Of a DNA stretch of 64,000 nt, positions 32,312 to 41,200 are shown piece after piece. This DNA comes from Micromonospora sp. NBC_00389 (GTDB lineage Bacteria > Actinomycetota > Actinomycetes > Mycobacteriales > Micromonosporaceae). A program made the position numbers and the translations under genes. The notes beneath the pieces were generated by a model. The model did not search any database. It worked only from the letters and a program-made list of their open reading frames with translations, and had not been told where the DNA came from. The DNA lies in NCBI RefSeq assembly GCF_036059255.1, contig NZ_CP107947.1, positions 2,604,001 to 2,668,000 on the forward strand, given 5' to 3'. Numbering within the stretch: the first letter of the stretch is position 1; every line of letters begins with the position of its first letter.

Positions 32312-33631
32312 GTGGCGACGGACGGGACGGCGGTGGGCTGGCGGGCCCGGTGGGTCAACCGAGATAACGAGCGGCGGCGCACGGCGTACGAGACCGCCGT
32401 CGAGGCGTGGCGACGACGCGACACGGAGCTACGGGAGTTCTGCGCGCGGGCGGAGGAGCCGGAGCCGCGGGCGGAGACGCCGGTGGGGCTGCCGGTGGCC
32501 CTCGACCACGACGAGGTCGTGTCCACCGTGCAGTCCGGCGCGGAACTCCTCGAGGTGACGGCTCGGCACACCGCCGGCCTGCCTGCACCGGAGCTGGCCG
32601 CCGTTCCCCTCGAGGACTCGGTCCGGGTACGCGGGTTGACGAAGGGCGTCGCGGTGGTCGACGCCGGCATGGCGGTGGTCACCGACCGGCGGCTGATCCT
32701 CATCGGGCGCCTCGGGGTCCGGGAGTGGCCGTACCGGCAGCTGACCGGGGTGGCACACCATCCGGCGGAGCCGTTCACCCTGCTGCACGAGCACGGGCCG
32801 GGCAGGATCCGGGGAGTACGGGTGCCGCCGACGGCGGCGTCCGCCTTCCGGCTGCGCCTCACCGTCGCGTACGCCGAGGCCGTCGGGGAGCGGGACGCGC
32901 TCCTGGACCGGCTCGACGAGGCGGTGGTGGCGCACTGGCGTACCCGGCCGGCGGCCCCGACACCGGCCACGCCCGCCGAGGCCCCGGCCGCCGCCCGCCT
33001 CGCCCGTCCGGCGCTGGTCGCCGCCGTCGCGGTCCTGGTCGCCGTGGCGGGGGTCGCGGGCGCGGTCCGCTGGTCCGCGACGGACCGCCCGGTGGTCGGA
33101 ATGGACTTCGACGGCCGCCCCGGCGCGACCTCGGCCGACCCGGATGACCCCTCGCCGTCCACCGCCGTCGGCGCGCCGCTCAGCTCCACCGCTCCCATCG
33201 CTGGTCCGCAGCGGGACGCCACCACCGCGCCCGGCACGTCCGGCCCCGCTACGGCGCCGGGGCCCGGTTCCGTGCCGGTCACCTCGCCTGGACCGGGCCC
33301 GACCGATGGTGCCTCACCGACCAGACCCTCCGGGTGGCCGTCGGCCAGCAGCACCGGCGGCGGCAGCCCGAGCCCGTCCACCGGCTCGCCGAGCCCGACC
33401 CCGGTGGACCTCTGTGGCGCACCGGAGAATCCGTACGGCTACAACTACTGCGGCGGCTCCTACATCAACGACCCGGCCGCGGACGTCTGCGACTGGTTCG
33501 ACTGCGTGCCCACCTTCTGGAACGGCAAGGGCTACGTGGTGCAGTGCGACGACGGCCTGGTCAGCATGACCGGCGTGCCAGGCGGGCCGTGCGCCGACCA
33601 CGGCGGCACCCGACGCCCCGTGTACGCCTGA
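32312..33631 (+). CDS. Membrane protein, paralogue C of a three-member family (Cys-rich C-terminus)
   Basis: A 439-residue protein that aligns along its whole length with the protein at 17092. It starts VATDGTAVGWRARW, has the AWRRRDTELREF helix, the VVDAGMAVVTDRRLILIG block, and a membrane helix at about 225-250. A long Pro/Thr/Ser/Gly linker follows, then the cysteine-rich end with CGAPENPYGYNYCGG, VCDWFDCVPTFW and GYVVQCDDGLVSM. The extracellular module is nearly identical to that of paralogue A, whereas the linker is not, so the module is under selection. GTG 32312 is preferred over ATG 32297 by comparison with paralogue A and because GAGAGG lies 7 bases upstream. Confidence 0.75.
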   Translation: MATDGTAVGWRARWVNRDNERRRTAYETAVEAWRRRDTELREFCARAEEPEPRAETPVGLPVALDHDEVVSTVQSGAELLEVTARHTAGLPAPELAAVPLEDSVRVRGLTKGVAVVDAGMAVVTDRRLILIGRLGVREWPYRQLTGVAHHPAEPFTLLHEHGPGRIRGVRVPPTAASAFRLRLTVAYAEAVGERDALLDRLDEAVVAHWRTRPAAPTPATPAEAPAAARLARPALVAAVAVLVAVAGVAGAVRWSATDRPVVGMDFDGRPGATSADPDDPSPSTAVGAPLSSTAPIAGPQRDATTAPGTSGPATAPGPGSVPVTSPGPGPTDGASPTRPSGWPSASSTGGGSPSPSTGSPSPTPVDLCGAPENPYGYNYCGGSYINDPAADVCDWFDCVPTFWNGKGYVVQCDDGLVSMTGVPGGPCADHGGTRRPVYA

Positions 33632-33644
33632 CCCGTCCATGCCC

Positions 33645-34089
33645 TCACCCTGTCCCGGCGTCCCAGTAGACGTGCCGCCAGCCCCGTTCGGCGTACTTCC
33701 ACGCGGTTCGCCACGGTAGGCCGGTGACGACGAGGGCGAGCGGGCTGGCCGCGACGTCCGGGTCGGCGGTGGCGTCGGCCAGCGCCGGGCGGTGGTCCCC
33801 GGCCGCGAGTGCCTCCAGGCCGAACACCTCCGGCGCGAAGTGGTACAGCCCGGCGTCGAGCCCGGCGACCTCGCTGGCCACCGCGTACATCTCGAGGGGG
33901 TGGAGATTGCCGGCGGAGGGGGCAGCGCGGAACCAGAGGTTGTCTCCGGCGGTTCGGGTGACGGCGGCTGAGTAGAACAGCAGGCGGGCGAGGAGTTCGC
34001 CGTCGATGGTCGGGTCGCTCGGCGGCGCTCGTCCATTCGATGAGATCCCCGTCCTGCCAGGTGGCCAGATCTGGAGGTTTTTCGCCCAT
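33645..34089 (-). pseudogene. Truncated, frameshifted SagB-type nitroreductase
   Basis: From ATG 34089 the frame reads MGEKPPDLATWQDGDLIEW and then loses the family pattern. Near 34010-34035 the reading continues in another frame as DPTIDGELLARLLFYSAAVTRTAGD, followed by RAAPSAGNLHPLEMYAV, a clear SagB/nitroreductase signature. The frame stops after WDAGTG, in the middle of the conserved WDAGTM motif, so the C-terminal half of the FMN-binding enzyme is missing. It is a remnant of an oxidoreductase related to azoline dehydrogenases of peptide biosynthesis. The break abuts the end of paralogue C. Confidence 0.65.
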
Positions 34090-34664
34090 GACTGGGCGGA
34101 CACAGGCGGACTGCGAGCAACAGGAACGGACTGACTAACACTCCACCGGACTGACGTCAAGGCTCCGTGGCCGATCCGCGCGAAATTGGGGTTGACTCGA
34201 CGGTGTTCCCGGGGCGTACTGGATACACGTTCCCGCACTGCCGGCTGGCGCGGTCGGCCAGAAAGAGGCGGGCAGGCACTCCCAGAGTGGGGTTGCCTGC
34301 TCTTGTTCGCGCCGACGGTGCTGGGACCGTCGAGAGAGGGAGGCCCCACATGAAGGATCGTTCGTCGGCGAGTTGAGCCGCCGCACCACCATGGCGCTTG
34401 TCGAGCGCTGCCGGTGGCGAGAGTCCTGACCCCTTGTGGCTCGGCTTGGCCGTCCGCCCCCGTGTCCGCCTGTTGACCGCAGCCTGCTGTGCCGGTTGTG
34501 GCGACGCCTGCTGCCCTGGTGCCTGCCCCTGCGCATGACAGGAGGGGTTCCGTCCGGACGGGCGTCAGCCGGCAGGGTCGCGTCTGCCCAATCCCTGATC
34601 CGAGCGGGCTGGACTGCACCCCTCGTCGCCCGCACCTTGAACATCATTCAACTGGAGCACGAAC
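34090..34664. other. 575-base region without a supported gene
   Basis: A stretch between the nitroreductase remnant and the mobile-element remnant. Base composition is less GC-rich than its surroundings, especially after 34620. No protein family, tRNA or attachment-site repeat was recognised. It may contain the left boundary of the inserted element. Confidence 0.4.
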
Positions 34665-34790
34665 ATGACATCAACCCACATCAATTACACGAAGTCGACT
34701 GCCAGGTCGGTCCGCCCCTGTACGACGACGGTAGTCAAGATTGCGCACGTGCTGCCTCACCATGGGAGGTGGGCCGTTGGCGACAACTGA
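34665..34790 (+). CDS. Small basic ORF at the head of the element remnant
   Basis: A 41-codon frame beginning MTSTHINYTKSTARSV and ending WAVGDN, preceded by GGAG at 8 bases. Composition is lower in GC than typical genes here. It overlaps the start of the DUF2637 gene by 14 bases, an arrangement often seen for the small genes in actinomycete plasmid and integrative-element operons. No family is recognised. Confidence 0.4.
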   Translation: MTSTHINYTKSTARSVRPCTTTVVKIAHVLPHHGRWAVGDN

Positions 34791-35694
34791 ACAGCGATCC
34801 CGCGACGTCCCCGCCGATCAGCGGTCGGGGCGGGAGCGGCTGGAGAACCGCGTCCAGGTGCTGATCATGTTGTTGATCGGCGGCGCGGCCGGCGCGGCCT
34901 CTTTCCGGCACGTGCATGACGTCGCGGCGGCACACGGCCAGCCGGGCTGGCTCGCCTGGGCCGACGCGGTCGTGCTGGAGTTGACGTCGATCGCTGCCGG
35001 TCTGGAGCTGCGCCGCCACCGGCGCCTGGGTACCAGCGTCGCCTTCCCGGCGACCGTCCTGACAGTGGCGGTGTTCCTGTCCCTCGCCGCCCAGGTGGTG
35101 GAGGCGGAAGCGTCGGCGATCGGCTGGATCGCCGCCGCGCTGCCGGCGCTCGGCTTCCTGACGATGGTGAAGATCGCCCTCGGCCGCGCCGACCCCGCCC
35201 CACCCGAGCGCACCGCCCGGCCCACGCGGGTCGCCCCAGGACCGCCGCTGATCGTCGAGGCCGGGGTCCCGGACACCCGCGAGCCGGTCCCCGCACCGCC
35301 ATTGCCGGTCCCCACGAACACTGGCCCGGTCCGGGACTGCATCGCCGTGGTCCCCGCCCCGGCGGTCCCGGACCCGGCGGTCCCGGACCCGGCGGTCCCG
35401 GACCCGGCGGTCCCGGACCCGGCGGTCCCGGACCCGGCGGTCCCGGACCGACGGGCCGAGGACATGCCGGTCCGGGACCGAGGCCCGGGGATCACCGCGC
35501 TGGTCCCGGCCGCCCGGACCGCCGCCCGCACCCTCGACGCCCACGGAACACCCCTGTCCCGCAAGGCCCTCGCCGGACAGCTGCGCGCGGACGGGCACCA
35601 ACTGTCCAACGCCACCGCCTCCACGCTCGTGCGCGTCCTGCGCGGCGAGAGCACCCCACCCGCGCCGGACCTGTCACAGCGGGAGGCCGCGTGA
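34777..35694 (+). CDS. DUF2637 (SpdB-like) mobile-element membrane protein
   Basis: A 305-residue protein. Four hydrophobic segments within the first 160 residues (VLIMLLIGGAAGAASF, then AVVLELTSIAAGLEL, SVAFPATVLTVAVFLSLAAQ and IAAALPALGFLTMVKIAL) match the DUF2637 family found on actinomycete plasmids and integrative elements, related to SpdB spread proteins. A Pro-rich linker contains six perfect PDPAV repeats. The C-terminus has a helix-turn-helix-like segment (LSRKALAGQLRADGHQLSNATASTL is typical). TTG 34777 sits 7 bases after GGAGG and is preferred to ATG 34762, which lacks a binding site. Confidence 0.78.
   Translation: MATTEQRSRDVPADQRSGRERLENRVQVLIMLLIGGAAGAASFRHVHDVAAAHGQPGWLAWADAVVLELTSIAAGLELRRHRRLGTSVAFPATVLTVAVFLSLAAQVVEAEASAIGWIAAALPALGFLTMVKIALGRADPAPPERTARPTRVAPGPPLIVEAGVPDTREPVPAPPLPVPTNTGPVRDCIAVVPAPAVPDPAVPDPAVPDPAVPDPAVPDPAVPDRRAEDMPVRDRGPGITALVPAARTAARTLDAHGTPLSRKALAGQLRADGHQLSNATASTLVRVLRGESTPPAPDLSQREAA
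35359..35448 (+). repeat. Six-copy 15-base tandem repeat inside the DUF2637 gene
   Basis: Six identical copies of CCGGCGGTCCCGGAC in a row, encoding PAVPD units in the linker after the membrane segments. The unit is a multiple of three, so copy-number change keeps the frame. The perfect identity at DNA level suggests recent expansion by slippage. Confidence 0.9.
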
Positions 35695-36159
35695 CGGAAC
35701 CACAATCTGCGACCTCTGTCAGCCATAGCAGTCGCCGTGAGACCAGCACACGGGTCTGTCAGGAAGCCCGTCTCCTGACAAAACCTGACCCGACCTGGCA
35801 GAGCGAACACCGGCCCGCCCGTCACGGCAAGGCGAGCAGTGCGCACCTTGCTCTCCATCCCCCTGTTCGGATCCTCGAAGGAGCAACAAGCATGCTGACC
35901 CAGCTCAGCGACCCTCACCCGCGCCGCCAGAGTCGTCACCGACCTGCGGCGCACTCGCTGTCAAACCACTGTCAAGGCGGAAGCGGTGTGGCCGGCCGTG
36001 TCGACGTCGGTGTCGGTCTCCGTTGCACCGTCCGCCTTGATCCTGACCCCCAAACCGACCCGCCGATCCCGCCTACAGCCCAGGTCAGGTCCCCTTTCAG
36101 GAGTGCGGGCCGGCTCCAGACACACCCTCATGTGTGGGGTGTCCCCCCAGGGGCCGCCC
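35695..36159. other. 465-base region without a supported gene
   Basis: A GTG overlapping the upstream stop opens a frame of 158 codons here, but its product has no family and a poor composition. In related elements one or two small genes lie at this position, so decayed genes are possible. AT content is slightly raised at 35700-35960. Confidence 0.35.
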
Positions 36160-37098
36160 ATGCGTAAACCGCTACCGGCTCCGGACCCGCTGCTGCGCCT
36201 ACAGGCCAGCATCACCGCCCGCGACGACCGCCTCCTCGGCTGGCTCTACGACCATGGAGTCCTCACCACCGACCAGATCGCCACCGCCCTGTTCCCGTCC
36301 CTGGACTTCGCCCAACGCCGGCTACGTCGCCTCACCGTGCTACGCGCGACAGACCGGTTCCGACCCAACCGGGCCTACGGCGGCTCCTACCCGTACCACT
36401 ACGTCCTGGACCAGCTCGGCTACGACCACGTCCACGCCCAACGTGGGCTCGGACGACCACGCCGGGACCAGGCCCGCCGCCGAAAGCAGTCCCTGACCGG
36501 CCGGCCGGACCTGCCGCACCTGCTCGGCGGCAACCAGGTCTTCATCGACCTCGCCGCCCACGCCCGCACCCACCCCAACACGGCCCTGGACCGGTGGCAG
36601 CCCGCGTCCGCCTTCCACGAGCCCGGCGTGTTCTACCGCAGAGGCAGCAACCCGCAGATGATGGTCCACGGACCGAGCGGGCTGCCCCGCCCCGACGGCG
36701 CCGGGGTGTGGACCGAGCACGGACGGTCCGTGCAGTTCTTTCTCGAGTACGACACCGGCCGCGAACGCCTCGACATCCTCACCGAGAAAATCGCCAAGTA
36801 CGAACGGCTGGTCTGCCTCAGCAACTGGGCGTGGCCAGTCCTGTTCCATCTACCCTCCGCCCGGCGGGAGGCGAACCTGCACCACCGCCTCGCCGAGGTC
36901 GGTCCGCAGGCGATCATCGCCACCACCACCGCCGAACTGCGCGCCGCCACCGGCGCCAGCCCCGCCGAGCAGGTGTGGCAGCTATCCGGCTTCGGCGCCG
37001 GCCGCCACCGCCTCATTGACCTGCCCTACACCGACACCGCCCACGACGCCGAGTTTCCCAACCTCGCCGAGCCCGGCCCGAGCGGGCGGGCGGCCTGA
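36160..37098 (+). CDS. Replication-relaxation family protein
   Basis: A 312-residue protein beginning MRKPLPAPDPLLRLQASIT. A winged-helix region DDRLLGWLYDHGVLTTDQIATALFP is followed by RRLRRLTVLRATDRFRPN. A central FLEYDTGRERLDILTEKIAKYERL block carries the acidic and basic residues conserved in the Replic_Relax family (PF13814). These proteins occur on actinomycete and firmicute plasmids and integrative elements and are thought to work in plasmid replication or mobilisation. Together with the DUF2637 gene it marks an element remnant. ATG 36160 is preferred over an in-frame ATG at 36130. Confidence 0.8.
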   Translation: MRKPLPAPDPLLRLQASITARDDRLLGWLYDHGVLTTDQIATALFPSLDFAQRRLRRLTVLRATDRFRPNRAYGGSYPYHYVLDQLGYDHVHAQRGLGRPRRDQARRRKQSLTGRPDLPHLLGGNQVFIDLAAHARTHPNTALDRWQPASAFHEPGVFYRRGSNPQMMVHGPSGLPRPDGAGVWTEHGRSVQFFLEYDTGRERLDILTEKIAKYERLVCLSNWAWPVLFHLPSARREANLHHRLAEVGPQAIIATTTAELRAATGASPAEQVWQLSGFGAGRHRLIDLPYTDTAHDAEFPNLAEPGPSGRAA

Positions 37099-37420
37099 TG
37101 GGGCGGCGGGGCAGACGGACGCGTCGCGCGGTGTAGGTGGCCCATACGCCGCCCCGCGCGCCCACACCCGCCACCTCGTGGGCAGCGAACGCCGCGCGTC
37201 GTATGGCCCCGAGGGCGGGACAGGGGCGCGGGCCGTAGGTCGCCAATGCAGCGCCCGGCGTACCTCAACAGCTCTCACGGACCTGTCAGGGGTCGGCCTC
37301 CGGCGACAGAACCGGCGACCGCCCCTACACCCACACCAGCCACCCTGCGGTGACAGATCCCATGAGCGGCACACGACGTCGCGCCTCGGGTAGTGCCGGT
37401 CCACCTGATCGGCGGGAACG
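37099..37420. other. 322-base convergent region without a supported gene
   Basis: It lies between the replication-relaxation gene and the leftward PH/DivIVA-like gene. Several GC-rich inverted words are present but no clear terminator hairpin. No tRNA or direct repeat marking an element end was found. Confidence 0.4.
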
Positions 37421-38188
37421 CTATCCGGCATCCCGCTCGTCGTCATCCCACCGCGCCAGTGCGTCGGAGAGGTCGTCCAGGAACGCGTCGACCTGCGCGC
37501 GGTCGTACCCGTGCATGGCGGCCGGAAGGCTTCCGCGAGCCCGTTCAATCTCTGCCTTCGCCCCGAAGCGCTTCAGCATCACGTCCGAGATGAGCGCCTC
37601 CTGGCCCTGCCTGACGAGGTGATTCACCCCGGCCGGGTCGTATCCGCGCAGCACCATCGTGAAGTCCGGCGAGTCGAAATGCTGCCGAATCAGCTGCCGA
37701 AAATCGGTGAAGCGGCTGCCGCCGAAGCGGGCGAGGGCGGCCCCCACCTCGTCCGGCGCTTCTCGGACGTCCTGCAGTTCGAGCAGGACCAGGCAGGGAC
37801 GGTCGTCCACAGGGCTCCGATGCGTCAGCGGACTATCGAGAGTCGACCCGCTGGCCGGCACCAGCAACAACACCGGAGAGGGCGTCTTCCTGCCGGTGAG
37901 AACCGGCAGCGGCTGATCGAGGACGATCATGTCGATCTCGGCCCACGGCACCAGCCGGTCGATTCCGGGCAGCCGTACGGTCAGCCCCTCAGTCCCGATG
38001 TGGAACCTGAACGGCCGGAGCCCGTAGAAGGCGAGTACTCCGCCCATCAACAGGCTCAACACGCCGATGATCAGTGTCCCGATCCCACGGAAGGCACTGT
38101 CAGTCCGGCCGCACAGCAGCATGAAGACGCCGAACGCCAGCAACACGATGCCACCGACCAGGATGGATCGGCTCCTGCGAAGCTCCAC
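37421..38188 (-). CDS. Membrane protein with PH-like domain and DivIVA-like tail
   Basis: A 255-residue protein. Two membrane helices open it (ILVGGIVLLAFGVFMLLCG and LIIGVLSLLMGGVLAFYG). A beta-rich PH-like domain follows at about residues 55-165 (FHIGTEGLTVRLPGIDRLVPWAEID). Two short DivIVA-type repeats sit near the end, GYDPAGVNHLV and GYDRAQVDAFLDDL, the second matching the GYxxxxVDxFL motif of DivIVA-domain proteins. A role in membrane-curvature or cell-wall positioning is suggested by the motifs only. The start is GTG 38188. It separates the element remnant from the defence genes. Confidence 0.6.
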   Translation of the reverse strand: MELRRSRSILVGGIVLLAFGVFMLLCGRTDSAFRGIGTLIIGVLSLLMGGVLAFYGLRPFRFHIGTEGLTVRLPGIDRLVPWAEIDMIVLDQPLPVLTGRKTPSPVLLLVPASGSTLDSPLTHRSPVDDRPCLVLLELQDVREAPDEVGAALARFGGSRFTDFRQLIRQHFDSPDFTMVLRGYDPAGVNHLVRQGQEALISDVMLKRFGAKAEIERARGSLPAAMHGYDRAQVDAFLDDLSDALARWDDDERDAG

Positions 38189-38232
38189 GGTCCCGCCCTG
38201 CTTTCCCGAAGGGTGCTGACGAAAGCGTTGCA

Positions 38233-38258
38233 GCCGGGCGCAAGCGGCTATGCCCGGC
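38233..38258 (-). terminator. Weak hairpin after the DUF3427 helicase gene
   Basis: A 7-base perfect stem (GCCGGGC at 38233-38239 with GCCCGGC at 38252-38258) and a 12-base loop, 27 bases beyond the leftward stop. Confidence 0.35.
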
Positions 38259-38284
38259 GTGGCGGAGAGGCCAGCCGGTCGATC

Positions 38285-41200
38285 TCAGGCGGCGATGGCC
38301 CGAGCGGCGGCGTACATGTCGGCGGGGAGCCGATGCTGCAGCCGCCAGATGATGCGCATGGGTCGATCGCCGCTGTGCTCCTGGTACGTCATCGGCCCGG
38401 CGTACAGGTACGGCGGCGCGCCCAGGTCGCGGTCGGCGAGCTTGGTCTCCCGGACGAACAGGTGCACCGCCGACCCGCGCTCGGCGTGCTGGATGTAGCG
38501 CTGCCCGGTCCCCGACGCCGACGACGTGGTGCTCTGCGACTCCCACTGGAACAGGCTGTCGGTGATGGCCCGGTCGGCATACATCGTGGTGGGGGAGTAG
38601 TGCTCCTCGGACTTGACCAGGGTGACGAAGAAGAGGTCCGCCTGCTCCGACTCAAGCCACTTCACTCCCTCGCGCAGCGACCCCGGGTTCGCCATTCCGA
38701 AGGCCGCGCACGCCTCGTTGCGGCTATAGCGGGCGTGCACCCGCAGCGGTACCCGGCCCGGCTGCGGCGTGACCGTCACCCGGTGGATTCGGTCCCGCAG
38801 TACCTCGGCGACCTGGCGTAGCTCCGCGCAGCGCGCCGGCTCCCCCCAGAGCCGCTTCAGCCGGGCATCGCGCTCGGTCAGCGACACCGACGGCCCCCAG
38901 AGACTGAAGTGCAGCATGTCCAGCAGCCGTCCGCGGCCAGGGTGCTCGCCGCCCGCGACCCGGGCCAGCAGGGACAGCCGGTCCACGTCGTCGATGTGCA
39001 ACATTCGCCCGATAGCCCGGCCGAGCTCGCGGTCGTCCGGCCCGGCGGTCGAGGTCTCGATGCCGGCGAGCCGCCGCAGCCCGGCCCACCCGCCGATGCT
39101 CGCCGACCGGTAGACGTCCTCGACTTCCAGGCCGGTCTCCCGCAGGAACTCGGCCAGGCTCACGTCACCGAGCTGCCGCAGCTCCGCCACCAGGCCGTTC
39201 TTCGAGGTCGGCAGGGCCGACTTCAGGTTGGCGAGCACGACCTTTTTCGCCACTCGGTCCAGCTCGACGTGGCAGCCGCTCGGCAGCGACGGGAAGCCGT
39301 CCCGGACGGCCGCCTCGACGGCCCGACGGCTGACCCCGGTCAGTGCCCGCCACCGCAGGTCGAAGCGGAAGTTGGCGTGCTGGCCGCCGATGAAGTCGAG
39401 CACCGTCAGACAGGGTTTGTCGTCGTCGAGCCGCAGCCCACGGCCGAGCTGCTGAAGGAAGATCGTCGCGCTTTCGGTGGGCCGCAGCATCAGGATCGTG
39501 TCGACCATCGGTAGGTCGACACCCTCGTTGAACAGGTCGACGGTGAACAGCACGCGGAGTTTGCCGGCCTTGAACTCCCGCAGCAGGCCGTCCCGCGTCG
39601 TGCGGTCCGCCCGCGAGGTCACCGCCGCCGAGGGTACGCCGCGCCGGGTAAACCAGTCCGCCATGAACTCGGCGTGCCCGATGCTTACGCAGAACCCGAG
39701 CGCCCGCATCCGACCCACGTCGGCCGTGTCCTGTACCGCCTTCAGCACCATCCGTGCCCGCGCGTGGTTGCCGGTGTAGAGGCCGTCCAGCTCCGCCGGG
39801 TCGTACCCTTGCCCGCGCTTCCACCGCAGGTGCGACAGATCTACGTCGTCGTGCACTCCGAAGTACTGAAACGGCGCCAGCAACTGCCGCTCCAGCGCGT
39901 CCCACAGGTGCAGCTCCACCGCCGCGTGGCCGTCGAACCACCGACGCACATCACCGCCGTCGGCCCGGTCGGGGGTCGCCGTCAGTCCCAGCAGTACGCG
40001 CGGCCGCAGCCGCTCCAACAACCGGGCGTACGTCGGCGCTTCCGCGTGGTGGAACTCGTCAACGATCACCATGTCGTACGCGTCGGGGTTGATCTCCCGG
40101 CGGTGCAGCGACTGGATCGAGGCGAAGACGTGCGTCCAGTGGGTCGGCTCCTTGCCCCCGACCAGCATCTCGCCGAAGCTGCCGTCACCCATGACCTGGC
40201 GGAACGTCGACATGCTCTGCTTGAGGATCTGCTCCTGGTGCGCGGCGAAGAGCAGCGAGTCGACTTGGCCTGCCCGATGTAGCCGCCGGTAATCCAGCGC
40301 TGCCACCACCGTCTTGCCGGTGCCCGTCGCCATCACGACCAGGTTGCGGTGCCGGCCGTGCACCTGCCGCTCCGCATCCAGGTCGGCCAGGATCTCCGCC
40401 TGATACGGGTACGGCCGCACATCCAGGTTCGCGATTTGCGTCGGCACGTCGTCAGCGCGCTCACCGCTGAGCGCCTGCCGGAGCCGCTCAGCGTCCTTGG
40501 CGGCGTCGTACTCCTCGAACGCCGGGTCGTGCCAGTAGTCCTCGAACGTCGCGGTGAAGGTGTCGATGACGTGCGGCTGCTCGATGTTCGAGATCCGGAC
40601 GTTCCACTCCACCCCGTCGACCAGCGCCGACTTCGAGAGATTTGAGGAGCCCACGTACGCGGTGGTGGTGCCGTTGGTTCGACGGAACAGCCACGCCTTG
40701 GCGTGCAGCCGGGTCGTCCGGGTCTCGTAGGAGACCTTGATATCGGCGCCCAGCTCGGCGAGTCGGTCGAGGGCTCGTTGGTCGGTCGCGCCCATGTAGG
40801 TCGTGGTGATGACACGGAGTCGGCCGCCGCGTCGGATCAGGTCGCGGATGGCGGGCTCGACGATGCGCAGGCCGTGCCACTTGATGAAGGCGCAGAGCAG
40901 GTCGACGTGCTCTGCGGAGGCCATCTCGTGGGTGACCTCGTGGCCGATCCGGGGCTGGTGCTTGCCGTTCACCAGGAGAGCGCCGGTGGAGAGTGGGGTG
41001 GTCGGGCGCTGCGGAAAGGTCGGTTGCGCCGGCGGGGTGGGCGGGGCGGCGATGGCGTGTAGGAGGTTTTTGGTGTCGGCTACCTGGTCGCTGTGATTTG
41101 TTGCGGCCGGGCTGAGGACGGCGATGGCTTCGGCGATGCGGTTGGTCAGCTCGACCTGGTGGTGCAGCTTGTCGTCGCCGCCAGGGACGGCTTGGAGAGC

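Noticed and set aside
35359..35448. Possible CRISPR array
   Set aside because: The six copies are contiguous 15-base units with no spacers and lie inside an open frame encoding PAVPD repeats. No cas genes are present.
35691..36167. A 158-codon frame starting with GTG overlapping the DUF2637 stop
   Set aside because: The product has no family and an erratic composition rich in His, Pro and Ser. Overlap alone is weak evidence in this GC-rich DNA.
34090..37420. tRNA gene or att site as integration target of the element remnant
   Set aside because: No cloverleaf with a T-loop motif and no long direct repeat could be found by eye in this stretch.
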